From JAAEUB01 sp964550345 (GTDB taxonomy: Bacteria > Pseudomonadota > Alphaproteobacteria > Rhodobacterales > Rhodobacteraceae), in NCBI GenBank assembly GCA_964550345.1, contig CAZJYZ010000001.1, forward strand, positions 1 to 64,000: a DNA stretch of 64,000 nt, read 5' to 3'. Positions within the stretch are counted from its first letter, which is position 1. Each line of letters begins with the position of its first letter. Position numbers and translations under genes: made by a program. The notes under the pieces were generated by a model. That model searched no databases. It was not told the origin of the DNA and worked only from the letters and a program-made list of their open reading frames with translations. Of the stretch, positions 25,248 to 34,996 are shown in pieces.

Positions 25248-25273
25248 GCCTGCCTTAAAACCCTGCTAAAACT

Positions 25274-28200
25274 CTAGCCTTGCAGGGGGCGAACGTCCAG
25301 TTCGCCTTCGGCCCGTGCCTTCATGGCAAATACGGCGGCGTGAGAGGCTGCGGCGGTGGTGAAATAAGGGATCTTCTCCATCAATGCCACATTACGCATG
25401 CTGCGCGAATCCTGAATGGCCTGAGAGCCATCGGTGGTGTTCATAACCAGTGCAACTTCGCCGTCCTTCATCACGTCAACGATCGTGCGCCCACCTTCAT
25501 AGGCTTTGTTGACGCCCTGACTTTCCACTCCGTTTTCAGCCAAAAACGCGGCCGTGCCGCGGGTGGCGAGGATCGTAAAGCCAAGTTCTAACAAGGTCTT
25601 GGCCGTTTCCAGCAAAACCGGACCCTTGTCGGAATTCTTAATGGACAGGAATACATTGCCGCCATCCGGCAAGACTTGTCCTGCCCCCATCTGTGCTTTG
25701 AGAAAGGCACGGTGGAAGGAAAGATCCCAGCCCATCACCTCGCCGGTTGAACGCATTTCCGGCCCCAGTAAGGTGTCGACGCCAGGGAAGCGGGCAAAGG
25801 GCAGCACCGCTTCTTTAACCGAGAACCACGGCATAACCGGATCTGCCAAAGTCAGCTGGTCGGCCATTGGCAATGTGCCGGGTTTTGCATCCTGCGGATA
25901 CGGACCACGATGGGTGAAGTTCGCCAAAGGCTCTCCTGCCATCAGTCGTGCGGCGATGGAAGCAATCGCGCTATCCGTGGCTTTGGCAACGAATGGCACG
26001 GTACGGCTGGCGCGCGGATTAACCTCGATCAGGTAAATCTCGCCATCCTTGACCGCGAATTGCACATTCATCAGGCCAACTACATTCAGGCCCAGCGCCA
26101 AAGCTTCAGTCTGCACTTTCAGCTCGGCTATGATCTCGGACGGCAGGGAATAAGGCGGCAGGGAACACGCGCTGTCTCCGGAATGCACGCCGGCCTCTTC
26201 AATATGCTGCATGATACCTGCTACATGCACGTCTTTGCCGTCACAAAGCGCGTCCACGTCACATTCCACGGCACCTGCAAGATAACTATCCAGCAGAACC
26301 GGGCTATCACCGGACACCACCACCGCCTCGGCGATGTAGCGTTCCAGCTGGGCCATGTCGCGCACGATCTCCATGGCGCGCCCGCCAAGCACGTATGAGG
26401 GTCGGATAACCAGCGGGAAGCCGATCTCTTCGGCGATGGCAAGGGCTTCGCCATCGGTCGAAGCTATCCCGTTGCGCGGCTGTTTCAGCCCCAGGTCATT
26501 GACCAGCGCCTGAAAACGTTCCCGGTCTTCCGCGAGGTCTATGGCGTCTGGCGTGGTGCCAAGGATAGGAATGCCTTCTGCCTCAAGCGCATTAGCCAGT
26601 TTCAAGGGGGTCTGCCCACCGAACTGCACAATGACGCCGTGCAAAATGCCGTTTTCCTGCTCAACTCGCAGGATTTCCATCACATGTTCAAAGGTCAGCG
26701 GTTCGAAATACAGCCGGTCAGACGTGTCGTAGTCTGTGCTGACTGTTTCCGGGTTGCAGTTAATCATGATGGTTTCAAAGCCTGCATCGGTCAGCGAATA
26801 ACAGGCGTGACAACAGCAATAATCAAACTCAATCCCCTGCCCGATCCGGTTGGGGCCACCGCCAAGGATGACCACTTTTTTGCGGTCTGACGGGCGGGCT
26901 TCGCATTCGACCTCGCCCATCATCGGGGCCTCGTAAGTCGAGTACATATAAGGTGTTTGCGCTTCAAATTCTGCAGCACAGGTATCTATGCGTTTGAAAA
27001 CGGCCGTCACACCAAGGTTCTGGCGCGCGCGGCGCACCTGACCTTCGTCACGCCCGGTCAGGTTGGCCAGACGGGCATCGGTAAAGCCAAGCATTTTCAG
27101 CGCCCGTAGCCCGTTTTCTGTCACTGGCAAGCCGTTCTTGCGCACATCTTCCTCAGCATCCACAATCTCGCGGATACGCGCCAGAAACCATGGATCAAAG
27201 CGGGTGGTGGCCTGAATGTCGTCGTTACTCATGCCATGCCGCATGGCCTGCGCGATGGTGCGCATCCGGTCCGGGGTCTGCAGGCTGAGCGCGCGGGTGA
27301 CCGCAGCCACGTCCGGCGCGCCTTCAATCTCGACCTCATCAAAACCGGTCAGCCCGTCCTCCATCGAAGCTAATGCCTTTTGCAGGCTTTCATGGATATT
27401 ACGCCCGATCGACATGACCTCGCCCACTGACTTCATCGCGGTGGACAAGAGCGGCTCGGCCCCCGGAAATTTCTCAAAGGCAAAGCGCGGAATTTTGGTG
27501 ACAACATAGTCGATGCTTGGCTCAAACGAGGCCGGCGTGACCTTGGTAATGTCGTTGTCCAGTTCATCCAGCGTATAGCCAACCGCCAGTTTGGCCGCAA
27601 TCTTGGCGATGGGAAAACCCGTGGCTTTTGACGCCAGCGCCGAAGAACGCGACACACGCGGGTTCATTTCGATGACCACCATGCGCCCATCCGCCGGGTT
27701 CATCGCCCATTGTACGTTGGAGCCGCCGGTCTCAACCCCAATCTCGCGCAGAACCGCGATCGAGTGGTTGCGCATCAGTTGATATTCTTTGTCCGTCAGG
27801 GTCAGGGCCGGGGCGACGGTGATGCTGTCGCCGGTATGGACCCCCATCGGGTCCACGTTTTCGATGGAACAGACGATGATGGCGTTGTCTGCGGTGTCGC
27901 GTACCACCTCCATCTCATATTCTTTCCAACCCAGCAGACTTTCGTCGATCAGGATCTGGCTGACCGGACTGGCATCCAGACCTGAGCGGCAGAAATGTTC
28001 GTATTCTTCACGGTTATAGGCCACACCCCCGCCAGTTCCACCAAGGGTAAAGGCCGGGCGGATAATCGCAGGCAGGCCGATATCATCCAGCGCCGCGTGG
28101 CATTCATCCATGTTTTCGGCAATGGTGGCACGGGGGTTTTCAATACCGAGCCGGTCCATCGCCTCCCGAAACAGCTTGCGATCTTCCGCCATTTCGATGG

Positions 28201-28564
28201 CTGCGCGTTTGGCGCCGATCAGTTCAACATTGAATTCCTTAAGCACACCCAGATCGGCCAGCTCCAATGCCGTGTTCAACCCGGTTTGCCCGCCCATGGT
28301 GGGCAGCAAAGCATCGGGGCGTTCTTTTTCAATGATCTTGGCAACCATATCGGCGGTGATCGGCTCGATATAGGTTGCATCCGCCAGTTCCGGGTCGGTC
28401 ATGATCGTGGCTGGGTTGGAATTGACAAGGATAACGCGGTAGCCTTCCTCGCGCAGCGCCTTACAGGCTTGCGCCCCGGAATAGTCGAACTCGCATGCCT
28501 GACCAATAATGATGGGTCCGGCGCCGATGATCATGATAGATGAAATGTCGGTTCTTTTAGGCAT
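25274..28564 (-). CDS. carB: Carbamoyl-phosphate synthase large subunit
   Basis: A full-length CarB of about 1096 residues made of two homologous ATP-grasp halves. The N-terminal half starts with IMIIGAGPIIIGQACEFDYSG and builds carboxyphosphate; the second half begins near KKVVILGGGPNRIGQGIEFDYC in parts (about 555-576) and makes carbamoyl phosphate. The C-terminal MGS-like allosteric domain (FLSIKNSDKG, TRGTAAFLAENGV) closes the protein. It supplies carbamoyl phosphate for arginine and pyrimidine synthesis. Two adjacent ATGs exist; 28564 has better spacing from GGGGG than 28567. The small subunit gene carA is not in the window, which is common in this group. Confidence 0.96.
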   Translation of the reverse strand: MPKRTDISSIMIIGAGPIIIGQACEFDYSGAQACKALREEGYRVILVNSNPATIMTDPELADATYIEPITADMVAKIIEKERPDALLPTMGGQTGLNTALELADLGVLKEFNVELIGAKRAAIEMAEDRKLFREAMDRLGIENPRATIAENMDECHAALDDIGLPAIIRPAFTLGGTGGGVAYNREEYEHFCRSGLDASPVSQILIDESLLGWKEYEMEVVRDTADNAIIVCSIENVDPMGVHTGDSITVAPALTLTDKEYQLMRNHSIAVLREIGVETGGSNVQWAMNPADGRMVVIEMNPRVSRSSALASKATGFPIAKIAAKLAVGYTLDELDNDITKVTPASFEPSIDYVVTKIPRFAFEKFPGAEPLLSTAMKSVGEVMSIGRNIHESLQKALASMEDGLTGFDEVEIEGAPDVAAVTRALSLQTPDRMRTIAQAMRHGMSNDDIQATTRFDPWFLARIREIVDAEEDVRKNGLPVTENGLRALKMLGFTDARLANLTGRDEGQVRRARQNLGVTAVFKRIDTCAAEFEAQTPYMYSTYEAPMMGEVECEARPSDRKKVVILGGGPNRIGQGIEFDYCCCHACYSLTDAGFETIMINCNPETVSTDYDTSDRLYFEPLTFEHVMEILRVEQENGILHGVIVQFGGQTPLKLANALEAEGIPILGTTPDAIDLAEDRERFQALVNDLGLKQPRNGIASTDGEALAIAEEIGFPLVIRPSYVLGGRAMEIVRDMAQLERYIAEAVVVSGDSPVLLDSYLAGAVECDVDALCDGKDVHVAGIMQHIEEAGVHSGDSACSLPPYSLPSEIIAELKVQTEALALGLNVVGLMNVQFAVKDGEIYLIEVNPRASRTVPFVAKATDSAIASIAARLMAGEPLANFTHRGPYPQDAKPGTLPMADQLTLADPVMPWFSVKEAVLPFARFPGVDTLLGPEMRSTGEVMGWDLSFHRAFLKAQMGAGQVLPDGGNVFLSIKNSDKGPVLLETAKTLLELGFTILATRGTAAFLAENGVESQGVNKAYEGGRTIVDVMKDGEVALVMNTTDGSQAIQDSRSMRNVALMEKIPYFTTAAASHAAVFAMKARAEGELDVRPLQG

Positions 28565-28635
28565 CATATCCCCCGAGACGCAAATTGTCGTGGGTTATAG
28601 ACATCAGCGGGGCAAGCGCAAGGGTGCGGGCGGTA

Positions 28636-29922
28636 TTACCGCGAATTTTGCCTACTTTGTCGCGCCGAAAGGGCAAAGCCTGCACACCAGACCAAAAGAC
28701 ATGCCACGGCGACGGCCGGAAACATCCAGACCAGCAGGTGCAGGGACAGGTAGAAAGGGAACAAGACCATCAACATCGGAATCGCACCCAAGGCTAGAAA
28801 TGTCAGCCCCCTGCCCCACCCCAACCGGTCCGGCAGGGTCACCGCAAAGAGGACGGTAGGAATGTAATAATATGCCCACGCCATCGGCGAGATGAGCGGG
28901 ATCAGTGTTAGGGCCAGCGGCCACAAGGTTGAATATCGCGTTACCCTCTCTGCGTTGCGAAACCCGCGCCAGAGCAGCGCAACAATCACTAGCAGAGCAC
29001 TATTCTGCAAGACCTTCCAAACCAGAGGGCGGTACATAATGAACCATCCTTGTTGGGGGGCATTCTGACCATTTTCTTCCAGCGACGGCACCAATGTCAT
29101 ATCCTGCACGTAAAACAGCAGCGCGAGGGCACCGTCCATATTCACCGTCACAGCCGTTACAAAAACCGTATTGGTAATGATCGAAATCTGCCGCAGAAAT
29201 TCCGCGTGCAGGGGCCAGCCGGCTAAAAGAACGGAAAGTCCCGCCAGAATAGCACCTGAGATCAGGAAGCTGAGGAAGGCACGCCGTTCCCCGGTTGCCA
29301 GCCAAAAAATGGCAAACAATGCCGGGTAGAGTTTTAACGATGCAGCCAGCGCCAGCGCCAATCCGGCCATGAGCGGGTGATCAAACCGACTGCGCTCTAT
29401 TGCCAGCAGGATCAGAAAGGTCGTGAGTATCTGTAGTTGTGCCTGTTGCAGCGCAACAAAACCGATTGGCGTCAGCAAAAGGATCGCCCCGCTCAGAGCA
29501 ACGAATATTATCGGATTCATTCTCAGCCGGACAAGGCGCGTCACCAGCGCCATGCTGGCCGCCAGGAGGGTACAGTTCAGCAAAAGGACAAATTGGAGGA
29601 TTGCCCGAAAATCCATCACCGACGTCAGCTTGCCAGCCAGATACGGCCAGATTGGCGGATACAGGTAAGGGTATACCGCGCCAAAGAAGTCATATTCTTT
29701 ACGAACGTAGTCCACCCACTCGCCCGGGGGATACATGGTGAAGATACCCATATCCGGTGGATAAATCAGGTCAGGGGCGGCGGTCTGCGCAAAATGCCCG
29801 GCCAGCCACAATGCCATCAAGTCCAGTGAGGAGGCGGATGGACGCATATAGAAGTAGCTGAAGACAACAAAAACCAGAAATGGCAAGGCGAACCACATTC
29901 CGGATTGCTCAGATTTGTCCAT
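28636..29922 (-). CDS. Glycosyltransferase family 87 (DUF2029) membrane protein
   Basis: A 428-residue polytopic membrane protein with roughly ten spans. It fits the GT-C fold family GT87/DUF2029, whose known members are polyprenyl-phosphate-mannose-dependent mannosyltransferases in actinobacteria. The first periplasmic loop carries the PPxGxW-like acidic region (YPPGEWVDYVRKEYDFFG), and a QQAQLQ segment sits at the mouth of a later span. I chose the ATG at 29922, with GAAGG seven bases upstream, over a TTG at 29949. The acceptor is unknown. It is separated from carB by about 70 bases and divergent from aspS. Confidence 0.75.
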   Translation of the reverse strand: MDKSEQSGMWFALPFLVFVVFSYFYMRPSASSLDLMALWLAGHFAQTAAPDLIYPPDMGIFTMYPPGEWVDYVRKEYDFFGAVYPYLYPPIWPYLAGKLTSVMDFRAILQFVLLLNCTLLAASMALVTRLVRLRMNPIIFVALSGAILLLTPIGFVALQQAQLQILTTFLILLAIERSRFDHPLMAGLALALAASLKLYPALFAIFWLATGERRAFLSFLISGAILAGLSVLLAGWPLHAEFLRQISIITNTVFVTAVTVNMDGALALLFYVQDMTLVPSLEENGQNAPQQGWFIMYRPLVWKVLQNSALLVIVALLWRGFRNAERVTRYSTLWPLALTLIPLISPMAWAYYYIPTVLFAVTLPDRLGWGRGLTFLALGAIPMLMVLFPFYLSLHLLVWMFPAVAVACLLVWCAGFALSARQSRQNSR

Positions 29923-30098
29923 TCCATAACCTTCAATCTGCTCTGACAATCCACATTTGCACCGTCCATTTCGGATGCCGGTGCTTTTTGACTGGTAACT
30001 TTATTCAACACTTCCCCCCTGGATACCATCAAAACCATCTATTTGCGGCAGGCTTGCACCCAAACAAGCTTTGGATTGGCGATATTCCCCTTCTGCCC

Positions 30099-30127
30099 TT
30101 GACTTTAGGGCGCTGGGCTTGTGTATC
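30099..30127 (+). promoter_or_regulatory. Possible sigma-70 promoter for aspS
   Basis: TTGACT (30099-30104), 17 bases, TGTATC (30122-30127), giving a leader of about 30 nt before the aspS ATG. The -35 box is good and the -10 box is weak. Confidence 0.35.
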
Positions 30128-30163
30128 AGCGTGACTTTAAAACCCCGGACCCGGAGCGACCCA

Positions 30164-32014
30164 ATGCACGCCTTTCGCAGCCATACTTGTGCAGACCTCA
30201 ACAAATCCAACGTTGGTGACACAATCCGCCTTTCGGGCTGGGTGCACCGGGTACGTGACCATGGTGGCGTTTTGTTCATCGACCTGCGTGACCATTACGG
30301 CATGACACAGGTGTTGGCCGATGAGGACAGCCCGGTTTTTAAGGAGATCGAAAAGGTCCGCTCGGAATGGTGCATTCGTATTGACGGCGAAGTGAAGGCG
30401 CGTGACGCTGATCTAATCAACGATAAAATACCGACTGGCGAGATCGAGGTTTTCATTCGTGATATGGAAGTGCTGGGCGCTGCCGACGAATTGCCGCTGA
30501 TGGTATTTGGCGATCAGGATTATCCGGAAGAAACCCGGTTGAAATACAGGTTCCTCGACCTGCGTCGTGAAAAACTGCAAGATAACATGAAGCTTCGCTC
30601 GGACGTGGTTGCCTCGATGCGCAAGCGCATGTGGGACCTTGATTTCCGCGAATATCAAACGCCGATCATCACTGCATCTTCCCCCGAAGGTGCGCGCGAT
30701 TTTCTGGTGCCAAGCCGTCTGCATCCCGGCAAATTTTACGCCCTGCCGCAAGCACCTCAGCAGTTCAAGCAGCTGATGATGGTGGCGGGCTTTGACAAAT
30801 ATTTCCAGATCGCCCCGTGTTTTCGTGATGAAGACCCGCGCGCCGACCGCTCGCCCACAGACTTTTACCAGTTGGATATGGAGATGTCTTTCGTAACCCA
30901 GCAGGACGTGTTTGACACGATTGAACCTGTACTGCGCGGTGTGTTTGAGGAATTTGGTGGCGGCCGCAAGGTCGATCAGGATTGGCAACAAATCTCCTAT
31001 GCCGATTCTGCTTTGTGGTACGGCACCGACAAACCCGACCTGCGCAACCCGATCAAAATGCAGACCGTGTCCGACCATTTTGCAGGCGGCGGCTTTGCCA
31101 TCTTTGCCAAGCTACTGGATCAGGCCGGCACCGAAATTCGCGCCATCCCTGCCCCCGGTGGTGGCTCGCGCAAATTCTGCGACCGCATGAACAAGTTCGC
31201 GCAAGGCGAAGGCCTGCCGGGCATGGGCTATATCTTCTGGCGTGAAAAAACGGCGGACGCGGTGGCACAGGAGCTGGGCATTTCGGTAAAAGATGCGCAA
31301 GCCAAGCTGAAATCCGGCGAAGTCGAAGGCGGTATGGAAGCCGCAGGCCCCCTTGCCAAGAATATCGGACCGGAACGCACCGAAGCGATCCGCCAGCAAC
31401 TTGGGCTGGATGTGGGCGACGCTGCCTTCTTCCTTGGTGGCAAACCAAAGGCGTTCGAAAGCGTCGCGGGCCGTGCGCGCGACGTCATCGGCAAGGAACT
31501 GAAACTGACCGACGAAGACCGCTTTGCCTTTGCCTGGATCGTTGATTTCCCGATTTTTCAGCTGGACGAGGAAAAAGGCGGGCTGGACTTCGACCACAAC
31601 CCGTTCTCGATGCCTCAAGGCGGGCTGGACGCGCTGCTTGGCGACCCCCTGCATGTCAAAGGCTACCAATATGACCTTGCCTGTAACGGCTATGAGCTGG
31701 TCTCGGGCGCTATCCGAAACCACAGCCCGGAAATCATGTTCAAAGCGTTTGAACTGGCGGGCTACGGCGAAGACGAGGTCAAAAAGCGCTTTGGCGGCAT
31801 GGTCAACGCCTTTCAGTACGGCGCCCCACCGCACGGGGGCTGTGCTGCCGGGATCGACCGTATCGTCATGCTGTTAGCAGACGAGGCCAATATCCGCGAG
31901 GTCATCATGTTCCCCATGAACCAACGGGCCGAAGATCTGATGATGAACGCACCAAGCGCTCCGGCTAATGAGCAATTGCGCGAACTCAACTTGCGCGTGA
32001 TTCCGCAGGAATAG
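30164..32014 (+). CDS. aspS: Aspartyl-tRNA synthetase
   Basis: A 616-residue bacterial-type AspRS. The N-terminal OB fold binds the anticodon (IRLSGWVHRVRDHGGVLFIDLRD in parts). The class II catalytic core shows motif 2 (CFRDEDPRADRSPTDFYQLD in parts) and motif 3 (GGCAAGIDRIVMLL). The GAD insertion lies between (residues about 300-420). In alphaproteobacteria this enzyme is often non-discriminating and also makes Asp-tRNA(Asn), which the GatCAB amidotransferase corrects; gatA and gatC are in this same window. The ATG at 30164 has GGAGCG eight bases upstream; a longer reading from 30071 is not family-like. Confidence 0.95.
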   Translation: MHAFRSHTCADLNKSNVGDTIRLSGWVHRVRDHGGVLFIDLRDHYGMTQVLADEDSPVFKEIEKVRSEWCIRIDGEVKARDADLINDKIPTGEIEVFIRDMEVLGAADELPLMVFGDQDYPEETRLKYRFLDLRREKLQDNMKLRSDVVASMRKRMWDLDFREYQTPIITASSPEGARDFLVPSRLHPGKFYALPQAPQQFKQLMMVAGFDKYFQIAPCFRDEDPRADRSPTDFYQLDMEMSFVTQQDVFDTIEPVLRGVFEEFGGGRKVDQDWQQISYADSALWYGTDKPDLRNPIKMQTVSDHFAGGGFAIFAKLLDQAGTEIRAIPAPGGGSRKFCDRMNKFAQGEGLPGMGYIFWREKTADAVAQELGISVKDAQAKLKSGEVEGGMEAAGPLAKNIGPERTEAIRQQLGLDVGDAAFFLGGKPKAFESVAGRARDVIGKELKLTDEDRFAFAWIVDFPIFQLDEEKGGLDFDHNPFSMPQGGLDALLGDPLHVKGYQYDLACNGYELVSGAIRNHSPEIMFKAFELAGYGEDEVKKRFGGMVNAFQYGAPPHGGCAAGIDRIVMLLADEANIREVIMFPMNQRAEDLMMNAPSAPANEQLRELNLRVIPQE

Positions 32015-32092
32015 ACCTAAAATCGCTTTTTGGTGACGGAAAACCCTGCCGCCTGCGTATGATCCCTTAAGGTTTAACCAAAAGGGAGCGAC

Positions 32093-33469
32093 ATGGCATT
32101 TGATCCTGAGCTTGCAGAGATCCGGTTTGGCACCGGGCTGGGGCCGAAAGCCTCTCCCGTGTCGGATGCGGACGCTATTTTATCCCGCCTGGCAAACAGG
32201 GACGCGGCTGCCCGACACTACAAGATTGCTGGTTTCAGTTCACAGGTTGACGAAATCCGACAGGACCGCGCATTGGAAGAAAAGGTGCGCAAAGGAAGTG
32301 AATCGGCCAGGGAGCAGCAGCAAAAACTGAGGCGGAAAATGCGGGGGCGTCGGGTGGACTGGTTTGCCGCCACCCTTGCCAGATATGCCACCAGCGAAGA
32401 TGCTCTGCGCGAACGCCTGACCCGCTTCTGGGCCGATCACTTCACCATTGTTGGCAAACGGCCCGTGACCCGCGCACTGGCGGCAACTTTTGTCGAAGAC
32501 GCCATTCGCCCCAATCTGACCGGGCGTTTCAGCGACATGCTAATCGCCTCAACGACCCATGCGATGATGCTGGATTATCTTGATCAGTTTCAGTCGGTTG
32601 GCGAGGGCAGCGTGGTGGCCCAGCGCCGTGGTAAGGGGCTGAATGAAAATCTGGCGCGCGAGGTTCTGGAGCTTCACACCTTGGGCGTTGATGGGCCCTA
32701 TTCTCAGCAAGACGTACGTGAATTTGCCAACCTGCTGGCGGGCTTTTCCTATGACGAAAACGGATATGTGACCTTTAGACCCAATCGCGGCTCACCGGGA
32801 CCGGAGAGGATTTTGGGTCGTAGCTATGGTTCAAAACGCCCCCGCGAAGAAGACGTTCATACAGCCCTTGAAGATCTCGCCACGCATCCTGCCACAGCAC
32901 ACCATATCGCCAGGAAGTTGGCAGTACACTTTGTGTCAGACAACCCCGATGCAGGTTTGATGGCGCATATGGAGGAAGCATTTTCGGCCTCTGGAGGGGA
33001 ATTGTTGGCCGTTTACGCCGCGATGCTGGAGCATCCAGCATCCTGGGACATGAAGCTACAAAAAGTAAAACAACCCTTTGATTTCATGGCATCCTCGCTG
33101 CGCGCCTTAGGTACTGGCGGCAAGGACATCACCGGTTTGAAACAAAAGGATATCCGTCAGGGTATCGCCGTTCCCATGGCATTGATGGGGCAGGTGTGGG
33201 AACGCCCCGCAGGCCCCGATGGCTGGGCCGAAGACGGTGCCCATTGGATCACCCCACAGGGGCTTGCCGGGCGCATACAATGGGCTTTGACTATTCCGCT
33301 GGCTTTGCAACAGGAACTACGCGGTGAGCTACCAGACCCACGTGCATTTGCTGAGGCCGCATTGGGGAAATTGGCAAACGAACAGGTAAAGTTCGCGGCA
33401 CAGGCTGCTGAAACCCGCTGGGAAGGCGTTGGGCTGGTGCTTTCCTCCCCCGCTTTTCAGCGGCGCTAA
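32093..33469 (+). CDS. DUF1800 domain-containing protein
   Basis: A 458-residue DUF1800 protein. Characteristic blocks are LRERLTRFWADHFTI, FSDMLIASTTHAMMLDYLDQF in parts, NENLAREVLELHTLGVDGPYSQQDVREFANLLAGF in parts, and HHIARKLAVHFVSDNP. The family is widespread and always paired with DUF1501, but its activity is unknown. No signal peptide is visible at the N terminus (MAFDPELAEIRFGTG). AAAAGGGAG precedes the ATG. It ends 10 bases before the DUF1501 gene, with the ribosome site in between, so they form a two-gene operon. Confidence 0.88.
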   Translation: MAFDPELAEIRFGTGLGPKASPVSDADAILSRLANRDAAARHYKIAGFSSQVDEIRQDRALEEKVRKGSESAREQQQKLRRKMRGRRVDWFAATLARYATSEDALRERLTRFWADHFTIVGKRPVTRALAATFVEDAIRPNLTGRFSDMLIASTTHAMMLDYLDQFQSVGEGSVVAQRRGKGLNENLAREVLELHTLGVDGPYSQQDVREFANLLAGFSYDENGYVTFRPNRGSPGPERILGRSYGSKRPREEDVHTALEDLATHPATAHHIARKLAVHFVSDNPDAGLMAHMEEAFSASGGELLAVYAAMLEHPASWDMKLQKVKQPFDFMASSLRALGTGGKDITGLKQKDIRQGIAVPMALMGQVWERPAGPDGWAEDGAHWITPQGLAGRIQWALTIPLALQQELRGELPDPRAFAEAALGKLANEQVKFAAQAAETRWEGVGLVLSSPAFQRR

Positions 33470-33479
33470 GGAGGCAATT

Positions 33480-34700
33480 ATGAACAAACACACTTCCCTG
33501 AACCGCCGAAATTTCATTTTAAACTCCGGTGCTCTTGGCTGTTCACTGGCGGCCTCCCCTTTGGTCACGCCTATCGCCATGGCTGCGGCACAGGGCGACA
33601 ACAGGCTGGTGGTGATAATTCTGCGCGGTGCGATGGACGGGCTGGATGTGGTGCGCCCGGTTGGAGACCCGGACTTTGCAGCCCTGCGCCCGGGATTGAA
33701 CTCTGGCGACGCCCCCTTACCGCTTGACGGTTTCTTTGCATTGCATCCCGCACTTGCCGACCTGCATCCGCTTTGGGCCGAGGGGGAGCTTGGCTTTGCC
33801 CACGCAGTTTCCACCCCGTACCGCGATAAACGCAGCCACTTTGATGGCCAGGATATTCTCGAGGCTGGCATAGACCAGAACGGACGCGTACGCGACGGCT
33901 GGCTAAACCGCGCATTGGCCGGAATGGCAGGCAGCGAATTGCGCACAGCTTTCGCCGTTGGGCGCGAGGACATGCTGATAATGTCCGGAGAAGCACCAGT
34001 ATCCCATTGGTCACCAAATTCAGTAATAACGTTGTCCCCACAATCTCGCCTTTTGCTGACACGCATGTACCGCGACACACCGTTGTTTTCTGCATCCATG
34101 GCCGAAGCGATTGCACTGGCTGAGACTTTGGATGCGGGTGGTGTGGCCGAAGACTACGCCGAGGTTCGCGATGCAATGATGCAATCCATGCAGGAAGGGC
34201 AGCGCGGTGGTATCGAAAAAATCGCAGCATTCACCGCCGAGCGGTTGCGCGCAGAGACCCGCATTGCCTCTTTCTCAATTACAGGTTGGGACACGCATAC
34301 CAACCAGCGCGGCGGTCTGGGCCGTGCCCTTCGGGATTTGCAAAAATCCATTTTGACCCTAAAAAATGAGTTGGGACCGATCTGGCAGAAGACGACCATA
34401 TTGGCGATGACCGAGTTCGGGCGTACCGCACGCGAAAATGGCACTGGCGGTACCGATCACGGAACCGGCGGGGCTTTGATCATGGCCGGTGGAGCCGTGC
34501 GGGGCGGCAGGATTTACGGTGACTGGCCAGGCTTGAATGAACTGGACCTTTACCAGGCACGCGACCTGATGCCGACAGCGGATCTGCGCAGCTATGCAGG
34601 TGCCGCGCTGGCCGGTCTTTTTGGCACTGCTCGCAGTGAACTAGGCGGGCACATTTTTCCGGGACTGGACACAGGTGCCATGCCGGATATCATCTTGTGA
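33480..34700 (+). CDS. Tat-exported DUF1501 domain-containing protein
   Basis: A 406-residue DUF1501 protein of the alkaline-phosphatase-like superfamily. The N terminus is a twin-arginine signal (NRRNFILNSGALG then a hydrophobic stretch to about residue 35), which predicts folded export with a bound metal or cofactor. Later blocks are VVIILRGAMDGLDVV, WDTHTNQ, MTEFGRTARENGTGGTDHGTGG in parts, and IYGDWPGL. The D-H-G and metal-ligand pattern is like sulfatases and phosphatases, but no activity is known. The ATG at 33480 follows AAGGAGG by six bases. The partner DUF1800 lacks its own signal. Confidence 0.88.
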   Translation: MNKHTSLNRRNFILNSGALGCSLAASPLVTPIAMAAAQGDNRLVVIILRGAMDGLDVVRPVGDPDFAALRPGLNSGDAPLPLDGFFALHPALADLHPLWAEGELGFAHAVSTPYRDKRSHFDGQDILEAGIDQNGRVRDGWLNRALAGMAGSELRTAFAVGREDMLIMSGEAPVSHWSPNSVITLSPQSRLLLTRMYRDTPLFSASMAEAIALAETLDAGGVAEDYAEVRDAMMQSMQEGQRGGIEKIAAFTAERLRAETRIASFSITGWDTHTNQRGGLGRALRDLQKSILTLKNELGPIWQKTTILAMTEFGRTARENGTGGTDHGTGGALIMAGGAVRGGRIYGDWPGLNELDLYQARDLMPTADLRSYAGAALAGLFGTARSELGGHIFPGLDTGAMPDIIL

Positions 34701-34996
34701 GACCGGAGGGGGCTGCGGCCCACCGTCCGCTTCAAAGCTGTCGCTTGACCTGATCGGGGCTTTATCAATCTTAAGGATAACCCGGAATATCTCTTGGCCA
34801 AACCCACAATGCCAGCTGGGTCCACCAGGGGATTTATTTAATAATATGGTTGCGGGTCTTTTGACCGAATAAACAGCGGTAGATTAAAACTTTTTAAAAC
34901 AAGCGGCTGGGCTTGAGTATAATAATCCAAAGCAACAAACCGGATTCCGTGACGCCCTGTCGAACAGGTAATTAGCCGAGGGAATTCCTTCTCTTT
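34701..34996. other. Gap between DUF1501 and response regulator genes
   Basis: About 296 bases between convergent genes. I see no gene, tRNA or strong terminator; only a weak GGGC/GCCC hairpin near 34710 and an AT-rich stretch at 34830-34935. Confidence 0.4.
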
